A stretch of 52,186 nt of DNA. It comes from an uncultured Bacilli bacterium. Its GTDB lineage: Bacteria > Bacillota_I > Bacilli_A > RFN20 > CAG-288. The position numbers and the translations under genes are program-made. Positions 9,175 through 17,623 of this stretch are shown in pieces; position 1 is the first letter of the stretch, and every line of letters starts with the position of its first letter. The notes below the pieces were generated by a model, which was given only the letters and a program-made list of their open reading frames with translations, ran no database searches and had not been told where the DNA came from. The stretch is from contig CALVXU010000030.1 in the NCBI GenBank assembly GCA_944371605.1, forward strand, positions 1 to 52,186. Direction: 5' to 3'.

Positions 9175-10272
9175 ATGTATGATTATTTAATTGTAGGTAG
9201 CGGTTTATATGGTGCAAGTTTTGCAAGACAAGCTGCAGATAAAGGATTAAAAGTTCTTGTTGTAGAAAAAGATAATGTCATAGGTGGTTCGATTAGAACT
9301 GAGAAAAAAGATGAGATCGATATTCATCTTTTCGGTGCTCATATCTTTCATACTTCTGATAAAGAAGTTTATGATTTTTTTGTTAGATTTTGTACATTAA
9401 ATAATTTTATTAATGAACCATTAGCAAACTATAAAGGAAAGTTGTATCACTTACCATTCAATATGAACACATTTTACGCTCTCTGGGGCACCAAGACACC
9501 ACAAGAAGCTAAGGCGATGATTGATAAACAAAAAAGAGAAGCGAAAATCGAAAAAATAACTAATTTAGAAGAACAAGCTATTTCGCTAGTCGGCAAAGAT
9601 GTTTATGAAATACTAGTAAAAGGATATACTGAAAAACAGTGGGGGAGAAGCTGCACTGAATTAGATCCTTCTATCATCAGAAGACTACCATGTCGTTTTG
9701 TTTATAATAACAATTATTTCAATGATTTTTATCAAGGAATCCCAATTGAAGGATACACTCATGTCATCGAACAAATGTTAAAAAATATCGAAGTTAAGAC
9801 AAGCACAGACTTCATCAAAAATCGTGAAGCATTAAAGGGATTAGCTAAACGAATCATTTTTACTGGTCCTATTGATCAATACTTTGATTTTAAATTAGGA
9901 GAACTAAGTTATCGCACTCTTCGCTTTGAAACTGAAAGACTTGAGCAAGAAGATTATCAAGGAAACGCTGTGGTCAACTATACTGAACGCGAAGTTCCAT
10001 ACACACGAATAATCGAACATAAACACTTTAATAATGCCAAATCACCAGTGACATATATTACTAAAGAGTATCCAAAAGAATTTGTTAAAGGTGATAGGCC
10101 TTATTATCCGATTAACGATGAGAAAAATATGAGTCTTTATAATTCTTATTTAGAACTCGCTAAACAAGAGAAAAACGTTTATTTTTGTGGAAGACTTGGC
10201 CAATATAAATACTTTGATATGGATGATACGATACGCGCTAGTCTAGATATGTTCAAAAAATTAGAAGATTAA
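9175..10272 (+). CDS. glf: UDP-galactopyranose mutase
   Basis: A flavoenzyme that interconverts UDP-galactopyranose and UDP-galactofuranose, the donor for galactofuranose-containing surface glycans. The FAD-binding start MYDYLIVGSGLYGASFARQA is clear. HLFGAHIFHTSD, YTEKQWGRS and the C-terminal GRLGQYKYFDMDD (FAD and substrate contacts) are canonical. AGAGGT (9162-9167) sits 7 bases before the ATG at 9175; an in-frame ATG at 9154 is poorly placed relative to both this site and the promoter. Its stop codon overlaps the convergent hpt stop, with no terminator between them. No glycosyltransferase genes are adjacent, so the glycan is unknown. Confidence 0.93.
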   Translation: MYDYLIVGSGLYGASFARQAADKGLKVLVVEKDNVIGGSIRTEKKDEIDIHLFGAHIFHTSDKEVYDFFVRFCTLNNFINEPLANYKGKLYHLPFNMNTFYALWGTKTPQEAKAMIDKQKREAKIEKITNLEEQAISLVGKDVYEILVKGYTEKQWGRSCTELDPSIIRRLPCRFVYNNNYFNDFYQGIPIEGYTHVIEQMLKNIEVKTSTDFIKNREALKGLAKRIIFTGPIDQYFDFKLGELSYRTLRFETERLEQEDYQGNAVVNYTEREVPYTRIIEHKHFNNAKSPVTYITKEYPKEFVKGDRPYYPINDEKNMSLYNSYLELAKQEKNVYFCGRLGQYKYFDMDDTIRASLDMFKKLED

Positions 10273-10844
10273 ATCTTATGTTCATCCCCTAAAAGATTTT
10301 CCCAAGCCTTGATATCTTTAATAGAGGGAACAAAAACATAAGGAACATTCCTAAATAATCCATAATAGTCAAAACCAAAACCGACAATATATCTTTGTTC
10401 ATCAGTTGCCAAACCAGTGAAATCAGCGATTTCATCATATTGCATCTTGATATTATTTCTCTTAATCAAAATACAAACATATAAATTACGCGGCTTATAC
10501 ATCTTTTTAATATATTCTTTAAGGAAATGCATAGTGACGCCAGTATCAATGATATCTTCAACAAGATATACATCTTTTCCTTCGAGATTATGATCAGGGC
10601 CTTTTTCAACCTTCACTTCTCCAGTTGAAGCAGTGCCATCATATGATGAAACTTTGATAGTGTCCAATTGAATAGGACTATTGATATGTTTGACTAATTC
10701 ATACATAAAAGGGAGAGCACCATTCATGACGCCAACAACGACTGGGATATCGTTATGATTTTCGACTATTTTCTGATCAATTTCTTTACCAAGGCGATGA
10801 CAAATTCTAACAATTTCATCTTCCGAAAGTATTAATTTTTCCAT
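10269..10844 (-). CDS. hpt: Hypoxanthine phosphoribosyltransferase
   Basis: Salvages hypoxanthine or guanine with PRPP to IMP or GMP. The PRPP loop VYLVEDIIDTGVT is canonical, and the N-terminal VVVGVMNGALPF loop and the late VGFGFDYYGLFRNVPY segment match the family. The start at 10844 is chosen because GGAGGA (10852-10857) lies 7 bases upstream and the product then begins MEKLILSEDEI. A longer in-frame version from 10919 adds 25 AT-rich residues without support. The resulting 191 residues match the usual HPRT length of about 180-190. Confidence 0.93.
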   Translation of the reverse strand: MEKLILSEDEIVRICHRLGKEIDQKIVENHNDIPVVVGVMNGALPFMYELVKHINSPIQLDTIKVSSYDGTASTGEVKVEKGPDHNLEGKDVYLVEDIIDTGVTMHFLKEYIKKMYKPRNLYVCILIKRNNIKMQYDEIADFTGLATDEQRYIVGFGFDYYGLFRNVPYVFVPSIKDIKAWENLLGDEHKI

Positions 10845-10934
10845 GAATAAGTCCTCCATGTATGTATAAATTATAAAATATTCTAAACGAAATATTGAAA
10901 AAATATCACTGGAAAACAAATTTTAAAAAAACTC

Positions 10935-10963
10935 TTGCACTTTATAATATGATTTGAGATAAT
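10935..10963 (+). promoter_or_regulatory. Promoter for the tRNA-Asp/Gly genes
   Basis: TTGCAC (10935-10940), a 17-base spacer and GATAAT (10958-10963) form a good sigma-A type promoter about 24 bases before tRNA-Asp. Confidence 0.6.
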
Positions 10964-10986
10964 AATTGAGCGCTTTAAACGCATGT

Positions 10987-11063
10987 GGATCTATAGTGTA
11001 GCGGTTTATCACGTCTCCCTGTCACGGAGAAGACCACGGGTTCGAATCCCGTTAGATCCGCCA
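10987..11063 (+). tRNA. tRNA-Asp (GTC), CCA encoded
   Basis: The acceptor GGATCTA pairs with TAGATCC (11053-11059). The anticodon loop CTGTCAC is closed by CTCC/GGAG, with GTC at 11021-11023. The T-arm GGGTTCGAATCCC is perfect. Discriminator G is followed by an encoded CCA. Confidence 0.97.
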
Positions 11064-11067
11064 TCTT

Positions 11068-11138
11068 GCAGACGTAGTTCAGTGGTAGAACACGACCTTG
11101 CCAAGGTCGTTATGCGGGTTCGATTCCCGTCGTCTGCT
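11068..11138 (+). tRNA. tRNA-Gly (GCC), CCA not encoded
   Basis: The acceptor GCAGACG pairs with CGTCTGC (11131-11137). The anticodon loop TTGCCAA has GCC at 11100-11102, and the T-arm CGGGTTCGATTCCCG is intact. Discriminator T is followed by TA, so CCA must be added by a nucleotidyltransferase. It lies 4 bases after tRNA-Asp and is followed by a T-rich run (11138-11148). Confidence 0.97.
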
Positions 11139-11220
11139 TATTTTTTTTGTCTATTTTCTTCCACTATAGTTGCATTTTGTACTTTCTTGTTCTATTTTAT
11201 TATAGCTGGATTGAAATTCT

Positions 11221-11293
11221 GGGGCTGTAGCTCATCTGGAAGAGCATCTGCTTTGCAAGCAGAGGGTAGCGAGTTCGATTCTCGTCAGCTCCA
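11221..11293 (+). tRNA. tRNA-Ala (TGC), CCA not encoded
   Basis: The acceptor GGGGCTG pairs with CAGCTCC (11286-11292). The stem TCTGC/GCAGA closes the loop TTTGCAA with TGC at 11254-11256. Discriminator A is followed by TATT rather than CCA. It is 82 bases from tRNA-Gly across an AT-rich spacer that may carry its own weak promoter. Confidence 0.97.
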
Positions 11294-11310
11294 TATTAAA
11301 CTAGTATTCT

Positions 11311-11357
11311 AAATCTGAAATACTTTTATTAAAAATAATCGTATTCAGATTTTTTTA
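11311..11357 (+). terminator. Intrinsic terminator after tRNA-Ala
   Basis: AAATCTGAAATAC (11311-11323) pairs, with one bulge, with GTATTCAGATTT (from 11341), followed by a T-run to 11357. Confidence 0.75.
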
Positions 11358-11374
11358 ATTGAGTGGAATTACAC

Positions 11375-11857
11375 ATGAACAGGTTAAATGATTTAAAAGT
11401 TAAAAAAATAGATAAAACACTTGAATTTTATAAAGTTAGAGATTTATTCAAAGAAGTGTTCACTAAAGAACCTTGGCTTGATGATTGGAGTGATTTGAAT
11501 CAACTTAATCTTTACATCAATGATTTACTCGATCAAAAAAATTCTCTTGCTTTTGGCTTGTATATAAATGATGCAAATATTTGTGATGAAGTCTTAATCG
11601 GATTAGCTCTAGGAAGAATGGTTCATTTTTATGAAGGAAATCAGTTTAGAGTCGACGAATTTTGTATTGATACTAAATATCAAAAAAATGGTTTTGGTTC
11701 GGCCTTTATCCACTTGCTAAAACAAGAGCTTGCTACTTTAAACATCGCTTTTATCTTATTAGATACAAATAAAACTTATAATGCTTACTCATTTTATTTA
11801 AAAAACGGTTTTAATGAAATAAAAGATAGTATTGGCCTGTTTTTAAAAATAAATTGA
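11375..11857 (+). CDS. GNAT-family N-acetyltransferase
   Basis: A protein of about 160 residues with a GNAT fold signature. The acetyl-CoA motif A is visible in FCIDTKYQKNGFGSAFIHLL (Q-x-x-G-x-G/A), and the closing strand YSFYLKNGFNEI is the typical motif B. It would transfer an acetyl group to an amine; the acceptor is not predictable. The ATG at 11375 is preferred to the in-frame GTG at 11363, with a weak GAGTGG site upstream. It stands alone between the tRNA terminator and a 364-base non-coding stretch. Confidence 0.8.
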   Translation: MNRLNDLKVKKIDKTLEFYKVRDLFKEVFTKEPWLDDWSDLNQLNLYINDLLDQKNSLAFGLYINDANICDEVLIGLALGRMVHFYEGNQFRVDEFCIDTKYQKNGFGSAFIHLLKQELATLNIAFILLDTNKTYNAYSFYLKNGFNEIKDSIGLFLKIN

Positions 11858-12152
11858 GGTTTAAACTATTTTTAAACTCTAAAGGCTAGAGAATTAATCC
11901 TGTCGTGATAAGATTATGTTTATTTAATATGCATTTAGTGGAATAAAAAATCAAATCAGAGAAAAATAGAGTGCAAACGATAATTACTAATTTTTATATT
12001 GTTTATCTATACCTTTTTTTACATTTGAAGTAATTAAATTAAAGAATCTTTGTCGGCTTATAAAACAGATTCCAAACATTATCTAATATCTAAAGGTTTC
12101 GAAACTATTCGACTTCATAGTTATGCTTAGTTAAAAGATCTATAGTTTATGA

Positions 12153-12166
12153 CTAATGATCATTAG
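12153..12166. promoter_or_regulatory. Perfect 14-bp palindrome, candidate operator
   Basis: CTAATGATCATTAG is a perfect palindrome that ends 6 bases upstream of the -35 box of the following promoter. Its position suits a repressor or activator site. No family can be assigned. Confidence 0.45.
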
Positions 12167-12172
12167 ATGTCA

Positions 12173-12200
12173 TTGACGAATAAAGGAAAAGCATTATAAA
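12173..12200 (+). promoter_or_regulatory. Promoter for the surface-protein/MscS operon
   Basis: TTGACG (12173-12178), a 16-base spacer and TATAAA (12195-12200). The predicted start is near 12207, just ahead of the ribosome binding site AAAGGTAAGAG and the ATG at 12222. Confidence 0.6.
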
Positions 12201-12221
12201 ATAAAAAAAAGGTAAGAGCTT

Positions 12222-13850
12222 ATGAGTCAATTAAATTCTCAAGACTCCAATAATGAATTCAACTCTTTTAATGTTGAAGAAATTATCGTCAATAAGGAAT
12301 CATCGCATGAGACAGGCGAATATAATGAAATAAAAATTTCGACTGGCCTTATTTCAAAAACCGAAGAGGAATCATCCAGTTCTGAACAAGAAGATAATAC
12401 TACTAAAGCATTAACTATCTCTACTACGGCTAGCATGGCTATAGGCGTAATCGGTATTGTGGTTGGTACGATAGTCACTATTTCTCCTTCTATAAATTTT
12501 TTAAATGAGAATAGCCTCATCGGCATCAGTCAAGCTCAGTGTTTCTTTGAGCTTGGAAATATCAATCATGACAATGTAGAAATTTTATTGCAAGATGGAG
12601 ATGGCAATAAGGTCCAAACAGCAAGTTTATTCCCAACTGATGTTAATCAACAATATGTTGCAGAGTTTTATGATTTAACTCCCGGTTCCACTTATTATTT
12701 GCAAGGAATAAATAATGATGGAAAAGAAATCAAACTAGGAGATGATAATTCTTTTACAACATTAAACATCCCTTCTTATGATATTGCAATCGATCGCAGT
12801 GAATACGATAAAAATAATGGCAAGTACGATTTGACGTTTAGTATTGAAAACCCTAATAAATATCATATCGATGCTTTGCTCATTTGCGAAAATGATAAAA
12901 CCTTAAATACTCATCAACTTTCAATAGATGGTATATATCATTTTACGCTACCAAATATCCTATCTTCCTATCGTTTAGAACTTTACCAAGAAGATTATTT
13001 GGTTGGTCAAACAACCTTTAGTGATTATCAAGGCATTGAAATAATCGATGAGACACTGGAAATAGGTATTTCATCAATTTATATGGGCCTATCATATGGT
13101 GAGATAGACCCTTCGACTATCAATGTTTCGTTAATAAAAAGTGATGACCAAGAAGAGGTATCTGGAGTAGAAATTGGACCTGATGGCTACGCTATCTATG
13201 TCACCTGTTATCAACTTGAAGCGAATACCGACTACATCTTGAGAATTTATGATAATTCTAGACCTACATTCACTTATTTTTCATATCAATTTTCAACAAT
13301 TCCTATTCCCCAATATGAGATAACGATTGATGATTCTAATTTTGACATCGCCAATAATAATTACACTTTAACATTTACTATCAATAATCTAAATAATTAT
13401 TTAGTTGATGCTTATTTGCATTGTATAAATGATACAACGTTAGATGATAGTTTCATATTCACTGATGATAGTTTAACTGTCACATTACCATCGCTTTATT
13501 CGGAATATCGCTTAGATTTAAATCAAGATGGTTATGATGTTGGATCAATCACTTTTAGCTATTACACTCCCATGCAAATCGTTACAAATACATTGAATAT
13601 TGATTCAACAACTTTTGGAGCTGAAATAGATTTGGGAGATGTGCCAATCTCAGAATTATCCGCATATCTTCGTCCTGTAGATATGGTAGGAGATGAATTA
13701 GAATTAGAAATACTTCCCATCGAAAACACAAATCGCATTTCGCTGAGAATGGAAGGGCTGATAAGCAACACTAAATATGTATTAGAAATTAGAGATAGTT
13801 CTAGACAAACGTTTATCTATCTAAATTATGAGTTTAATACTCTAACTTAA
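12222..13850 (+). CDS. Membrane-anchored surface protein with tandem two-domain repeats
   Basis: Function unknown. The 542-residue protein has an acidic, Ser/Glu-rich N-terminal tail (1-65) without a signal peptide and one membrane span at about 66-88. A long, beta-rich outer part follows. After a first fibronectin III-like unit (about 98-181, ending YYLQGINN...FTTL), a unit of about 178 residues occurs twice, at 183-360 and 362-541. Matching landmarks are IPSYDIAIDRSEYD/IPQYEITIDDSNFD, YRLELYQEDYLVG/YRLDLNQDGYDVG and YILRIYDNSRPTFTYFSY/YVLEIRDSSRQTFIYLNY. The order is thus A-B-A-B-A. The N-terminus would be cytoplasmic. It precedes an MscS channel gene by 32 bases and is probably co-transcribed with it. 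Confidence 0.75.
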   Translation: MSQLNSQDSNNEFNSFNVEEIIVNKESSHETGEYNEIKISTGLISKTEEESSSSEQEDNTTKALTISTTASMAIGVIGIVVGTIVTISPSINFLNENSLIGISQAQCFFELGNINHDNVEILLQDGDGNKVQTASLFPTDVNQQYVAEFYDLTPGSTYYLQGINNDGKEIKLGDDNSFTTLNIPSYDIAIDRSEYDKNNGKYDLTFSIENPNKYHIDALLICENDKTLNTHQLSIDGIYHFTLPNILSSYRLELYQEDYLVGQTTFSDYQGIEIIDETLEIGISSIYMGLSYGEIDPSTINVSLIKSDDQEEVSGVEIGPDGYAIYVTCYQLEANTDYILRIYDNSRPTFTYFSYQFSTIPIPQYEITIDDSNFDIANNNYTLTFTINNLNNYLVDAYLHCINDTTLDDSFIFTDDSLTVTLPSLYSEYRLDLNQDGYDVGSITFSYYTPMQIVTNTLNIDSTTFGAEIDLGDVPISELSAYLRPVDMVGDELELEILPIENTNRISLRMEGLISNTKYVLEIRDSSRQTFIYLNYEFNTLT

Positions 13851-13882
13851 TTTTAATATATTACTAGAAAGGATGGTGGCTT

Positions 13883-14836
13883 ATGAAAAAAATTAAGGAA
13901 AACAAGAAAGTGATGATAATAATTCAATGCATTATTATCGCTATTATCGTCGCGGCATATGTACTATTAATCATCGGATCGTATTATTGGAAAGATGAAC
14001 ATCTATATCAAGTCTTTAATCCATTCATTAAATTTCCAACTGAAACCACCTCTACTGAATATGTGTTAGACATGTTTATGCGCATCGTATCATTGTGCTT
14101 TGTCGTCATCACTCTGACACATGTCGTGCGATTATTGTTACGGATTATCGGTCCAAAATTGAAAAGTCGACAATCTTTAGCAAGTCTTTTATCCAGCTTT
14201 GCTAAGTATCTTGGCGCCATCGTTTTAATATTTGCCATCTTAGGCACTTTAGGCATTGATACCGCCGTTCTACTCGCGAGTGCCGGAATACTTTCATTGA
14301 TTGTAGGTCTTGGTGCTCAGCCATTGATTGAAGATATTTTTGCAGGCATCTTTATCGTTTTTGAACATACTTTCGAAATCGGTGACATCATTATCGTTGA
14401 CGGATTTAGAGGTACAGTAAAAGAAATGGGAATCCGTACAACAAAAATCGAGGATGCAGGCGGTGATGTTAAAGTCATAAACAATTCTGATATTCGTACT
14501 CTCATAAATATGACCTCTAAATTGTCGACCGCTGTATGCGATGTTTCAATCAGCTATTCTGATGACATTGAAAAAGTCGAAAAAGTCTTGAAAGATAATT
14601 TAGGACAAATCAAAAATAAGTATAAAGCGATCATCAATGGTCCAGAATATGTTGGTGTTCAATCGCTTTCTGATAGTGCCGTAGTGATTCGTATCACGGC
14701 CGAATGCAACGAAATGATGCGTTATCAAGTGCAACGTGATATCAACCGAGAAATCAAAATCATCTTTGATAAGAATAATATTACAATTCCATTCACGCAG
14801 GTCGTTATTCATGAGTCTAACGAGAGCAAAGAATAA
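13883..14836 (+). CDS. Small-conductance mechanosensitive channel, MscS family
   Basis: Releases solutes under hypo-osmotic shock. Three membrane segments are seen: about 10-33, 62-85 and the TM3 pore helix. The pore region LASAGILSLIVGLGAQPLIEDIFAG is the MscS signature, followed by the beta-domain entry FEIGDIIIVDGFRGTVKEMGIRTT (split here over two recognisable parts) and a C-terminal alpha/beta domain. Its 317 residues are typical. The site AAAGGATGG precedes the ATG. It follows the repeat surface protein on the same strand. Confidence 0.92.
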   Translation: MKKIKENKKVMIIIQCIIIAIIVAAYVLLIIGSYYWKDEHLYQVFNPFIKFPTETTSTEYVLDMFMRIVSLCFVVITLTHVVRLLLRIIGPKLKSRQSLASLLSSFAKYLGAIVLIFAILGTLGIDTAVLLASAGILSLIVGLGAQPLIEDIFAGIFIVFEHTFEIGDIIIVDGFRGTVKEMGIRTTKIEDAGGDVKVINNSDIRTLINMTSKLSTAVCDVSISYSDDIEKVEKVLKDNLGQIKNKYKAIINGPEYVGVQSLSDSAVVIRITAECNEMMRYQVQRDINREIKIIFDKNNITIPFTQVVIHESNESKE

Positions 14837-14914
14837 AGGACGTACTAAATTGTATTTTTGTTTAAAAAATGTATTAAAGAATTAGTTTTTCATTCCTTAC
14901 TGATATTTACAAGC

Positions 14915-14920
14915 TATAAT
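14915..14920 (+). promoter_or_regulatory. -10 box for the small membrane protein gene
   Basis: TATAAT lies 21 bases upstream of the ATG at 14941, with a weak TTCCTT 16 bases before it. AGGAGG follows directly. Confidence 0.4.
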
Positions 14921-14940
14921 ATACATAGGAGGAAATTTAA

Positions 14941-15168
14941 ATGAAGAAATGGTTCAACAGCTGTAGCCGCTTAGTTCAAATAATCCTTTTGATTATCCCT
15001 GTAGTCAACTGGATTGTTGAAATCCTCGTCAGAGCTGATGACTTTATATCTGATAAAAAGATGTCAAGTCTTCTTTTCTTGATTATTTTCATCTTAGGTG
15101 GCTGGATTTTAGGCTATGTTGATTTAGTTTGGGTCTTATTATTCCATCATCTCATCGGTGCAAAGTAA
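14941..15168 (+). CDS. Small two-span membrane protein, unknown function
   Basis: 75 residues with two hydrophobic segments (about 11-30 and 43-68) separated by a short polar loop (RADDFISDKKMS). It starts MKKWFNSCSRLVQ and ends FHHLIGAK. I do not recognise a named family. A real gene is supported by a strong AGGAGG ribosome binding site, a TATAAT box just upstream and a terminator right after the stop. Confidence 0.75.
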   Translation: MKKWFNSCSRLVQIILLIIPVVNWIVEILVRADDFISDKKMSSLLFLIIFILGGWILGYVDLVWVLLFHHLIGAK

Positions 15169-15173
15169 AAAAA

Positions 15174-15205
15174 GAGAGCTAGCTATTAAGGCTAGCTCAT
15201 TTTAT
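15174..15205. terminator. Bidirectional intrinsic terminator
   Basis: GAGCTAGC (15176-15183) pairs perfectly with GCTAGCTC (15191-15198) around a 7-base loop. An A-run upstream gives a strong U-tract on the minus strand; the plus-strand T-tract is weaker. The minus gene's TAG stop (15192-15194) lies inside the stem. Confidence 0.8.
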
Positions 15206-16148
15206 TATCTTCATCTTCTCTTATCGGTCGGCCATCTTTATCGTAATTGTTAGTCGAATCTTTATTCGGATCTTTTAAGATCAAAGATTTAACCTTAAAT
15301 ATAAAACGATTATTCCTCTCTTCATTTGATTTCTTTTTATTCTCATATGAAACTTTTATATCTTCAGGAATCAAGGCTAAAAACTTCTCTTTCGAAAGCT
15401 TTAAACGCTCTTTTTGAGTTTCTAATAATTTTTCATAACCGACAACTTTGCCAACCTTTTTAGCTAGACTTGTTATTTTCGCAAAAATATTAAGCGAGGT
15501 TATTAAATCAATAATAAAAATCCCGTAAATGATGCCTAGAGAAAAAATGATTAAATAATGACTTGTGGCATTACCATTATTGCCTTCAAACATAAAGTTA
15601 AACACCATGGTATTCAGCTTATAAACAAATGGATTGACCGCATAATAATAGATGATGGAAACAACCAACCAAAAGAAAGAAAACAATGGGCAAATAATTC
15701 CTAAAATGTTCCCTTTCATATTTGAGTAATCCCACAATCTCACCTTAAAACCTTTGACAAAAATTAATCCAGCGATGAATTCTAGACCTATCAAACTTAT
15801 TGCGACGATCATAATCGGGATCAAATCATAAGCAGTAGGGCCGGAAATATACGATAATTCATACAAATTTCCTAGGGGATTATAAAAAATAAAGTCACTG
15901 GGTAGATTACTTATTAACAAATAGTTTACGGTGCTCATCAAAACAAGGCCAAATCCATAGAGAGGTAGCCAAGGTCCTTTCATGAAACCAGGATTGACAA
16001 AGCGATGTGCTGTGAATAGACGGCGGAATAAAACTTCTAATACATATCCTAAAACACATCCAAAAATAAACATCAAAAGATAAGTGATTAAAATTTTTCC
16101 AGCGGTGATGCTAACATTTGCTTCAAGAAATAAGTATGTTTTACACAT
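15192..16148 (-). CDS. CmpB-type putative ABC-transporter membrane protein (PF06541-like)
   Basis: A multi-span membrane protein of 318 residues with a charged C-terminal tail (from about 240). The N-terminal pattern, LLMFIFGCVLGYVLEVLFRR followed by RFVNPGFMKGPWLPLYGFG, matches the putative ABC-transporter type IV family, whose role is not established. There are about six membrane segments. No ATPase is adjacent. There is no Shine-Dalgarno before the ATG, and an extended -10 box sits immediately upstream, so the message may be leaderless. Confidence 0.75.
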   Translation of the reverse strand: MCKTYLFLEANVSITAGKILITYLLMFIFGCVLGYVLEVLFRRLFTAHRFVNPGFMKGPWLPLYGFGLVLMSTVNYLLISNLPSDFIFYNPLGNLYELSYISGPTAYDLIPIMIVAISLIGLEFIAGLIFVKGFKVRLWDYSNMKGNILGIICPLFSFFWLVVSIIYYYAVNPFVYKLNTMVFNFMFEGNNGNATSHYLIIFSLGIIYGIFIIDLITSLNIFAKITSLAKKVGKVVGYEKLLETQKERLKLSKEKFLALIPEDIKVSYENKKKSNEERNNRFIFKVKSLILKDPNKDSTNNYDKDGRPIREDEDNKMS

Positions 16149-16155
16149 TTGTAAT

Positions 16156-16164
16156 ATTTTAGCA
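16156..16164 (-). promoter_or_regulatory. Extended -10 promoter abutting the CmpB-like start codon
   Basis: On the minus strand TGCTAAAAT (plus 16156-16164) lies 7 bases before the ATG at 16148. A weak TTTAAT is 17 bases upstream. The transcript would begin at or within a base of the start codon. Confidence 0.5.
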
Positions 16165-16201
16165 TATAATTTTTAATGATTAAATTATAGTGAGGCGAAA
16201 A

Positions 16202-17131
16202 ATGGCAAATGAAAGAATCATTTTTTTGGGAACTCCCGAAATTTCAGCTATTCTCTTAGAAGGTTTGATAAAAAATAAATTTAATATTGTCGGTGTCGTC
16301 ACTAAAGAAGATAAAGTTCGTGCAAGAGGCAACAAAATAGAGCCATCACCTGTTGCCTTAATTGCTGACAAATACCAAATTCCGGTCCATAAGCCGCATC
16401 GATTGAATAATGACTATCAATTTATCATCGATCTTAAACCCGATTTGCTCTTAACTTTCGCATATGGTCAAATCATCAAAGAAGATATTTTAAAATTAAG
16501 CCACTACAAACCCTTGAATTTACACGCGTCAATCTTGCCGAAATATCGCGGGGCTGCACCTATTCAATATGCTTTGAGAAATGGTGATGAGATGACTGGT
16601 GTCTCTATGATGGAAATGGTAAAAGAAATGGATGCTGGAGATGTTTACGCTTTAGAATATGTCCCGATACTTTCAACCGACAATTACACTTCTTTATCAT
16701 TAAAAATAGCTGGTGCCGCACTTCATCTAGCAACCGAAAAATTACCTGAGTTTTTTAATAGCGCCTTAAGAGCGACCAAACAAGATGAATCACTCGTCTC
16801 ATTTTCACCTTCGATTAAAAAAGAAGAAGAACATTTAGATTTAAACGCTACTCCTAGTCAATTTGTCAATCAAGTCAGATCGCTTTCTTATAAACCAGGT
16901 GGCTTTTTATTGATGAATGATGAGATATTGAAAATTTATAAAGCTGAACCTTACTCCGATAAAGTGGAAGCCAAAATTGGCACTATCATCTCAGCTAGAA
17001 AAAATAGAATCATTTTACAATTGGCGAAAGGACAAGTTAATTTATCTGAACTTCAAAGGCCAGGCAAGAAAATGTTAGATTCTTCTAGCTTCAATAACGG
17101 AAATAAAATCGAAGGTATTATCTTACAATGA
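16202..17131 (+). CDS. fmt: Methionyl-tRNA formyltransferase
   Basis: Formylates initiator Met-tRNA using 10-formyl-tetrahydrofolate. The start IIFLGTPEISA, the catalytic block NLHASILPKYRGAAPIQ and the following EMDAGD are classic, and the C-terminal OB-like domain with RSLSYKPGGF is present. The ATG at 16202 follows GAGG (16192-16195); the in-frame GTG at 16190 is not needed. The TGA overlaps the ybaK ATG by 4 bases, so the pair is translationally coupled. Confidence 0.95.
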   Translation: MANERIIFLGTPEISAILLEGLIKNKFNIVGVVTKEDKVRARGNKIEPSPVALIADKYQIPVHKPHRLNNDYQFIIDLKPDLLLTFAYGQIIKEDILKLSHYKPLNLHASILPKYRGAAPIQYALRNGDEMTGVSMMEMVKEMDAGDVYALEYVPILSTDNYTSLSLKIAGAALHLATEKLPEFFNSALRATKQDESLVSFSPSIKKEEEHLDLNATPSQFVNQVRSLSYKPGGFLLMNDEILKIYKAEPYSDKVEAKIGTIISARKNRIILQLAKGQVNLSELQRPGKKMLDSSSFNNGNKIEGIILQ

Positions 17132-17592
17132 CTAAAACTAACGCAATGCGCATTTTGGATAGAAATAAAATCGCATATCAAGTGCACGACTACCAAAAAT
17201 CAGGATCAATAAGCGCTATAGATGTCGCTGAATATTTAAATGAAGACATCGAACGAGTGTTTAAAACTTTGGTGACTATCGGAAAGAGCAGAAATAATTA
17301 TGTCTATGTGATACCAGCATCAAAAGAGCTGAATTTAAAAAAAGCTGCTCAATGTGCTGGTGAAAAAAATATTGAAATGATTCACCAAAAAGAACTTTTC
17401 CCACTAACAGGATACGTTCATGGTGGGTGCTCACCGATCGGAATGAAAAAAACCTTCTCTACTTTTATAGATAAAAGTGCATTACATCATCAAACTATTT
17501 TTATTTCCGGAGGAAAAATCGGTCTTCAAATCGAAATCAAACCAACAGATTTAGAGAAAATCACAAATTGCATATATGTCGATTTAGTTTAA
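17128..17592 (+). CDS. ybaK: Cys-tRNA(Pro) deacylase, YbaK/EbsC family
   Basis: A 154-residue free-standing editing domain that hydrolyses mischarged Cys-tRNA(Pro). The conserved RVFKTLVTIG block with Lys at about residue 46 and the VHGGCSPIGMKK loop are typical of YbaK. It is coupled to fmt by an ATGA overlap. The ProRS in this window is the short archaeal type without the bacterial inserted editing domain, which makes a trans-acting editor functionally sensible. Confidence 0.9.
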   Translation: MTKTNAMRILDRNKIAYQVHDYQKSGSISAIDVAEYLNEDIERVFKTLVTIGKSRNNYVYVIPASKELNLKKAAQCAGEKNIEMIHQKELFPLTGYVHGGCSPIGMKKTFSTFIDKSALHHQTIFISGGKIGLQIEIKPTDLEKITNCIYVDLV

Positions 17593-17623
17593 AAAAGCCA
17601 CCCATATTCAGGGTGACTTTTTA
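17591..17623. terminator. Bidirectional intrinsic terminator between ybaK and fba
   Basis: AAAAAGCCACCC pairs with GGGTGACTTTTT (17611-17622), one mismatch, 6-base loop, with U-tracts on both strands. Confidence 0.85.

Larger units (their letters stand above)
11858..12221 (+). other. Intergenic region with palindrome and promoter
   Basis: No credible gene is seen in these 364 bases on either strand. The far end carries a perfect 14-bp palindrome and the promoter of the surface-protein gene, listed separately. The first 290 bases are AT-rich with no recognised motif; a decayed gene cannot be excluded. Confidence 0.6.

Noticed and set aside
10983..11312. Open frame of 109 codons across the tRNA cluster
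   Set aside because: It runs straight through tRNA-Asp, -Gly and -Ala; the reading is a by-product of the tRNA sequences.
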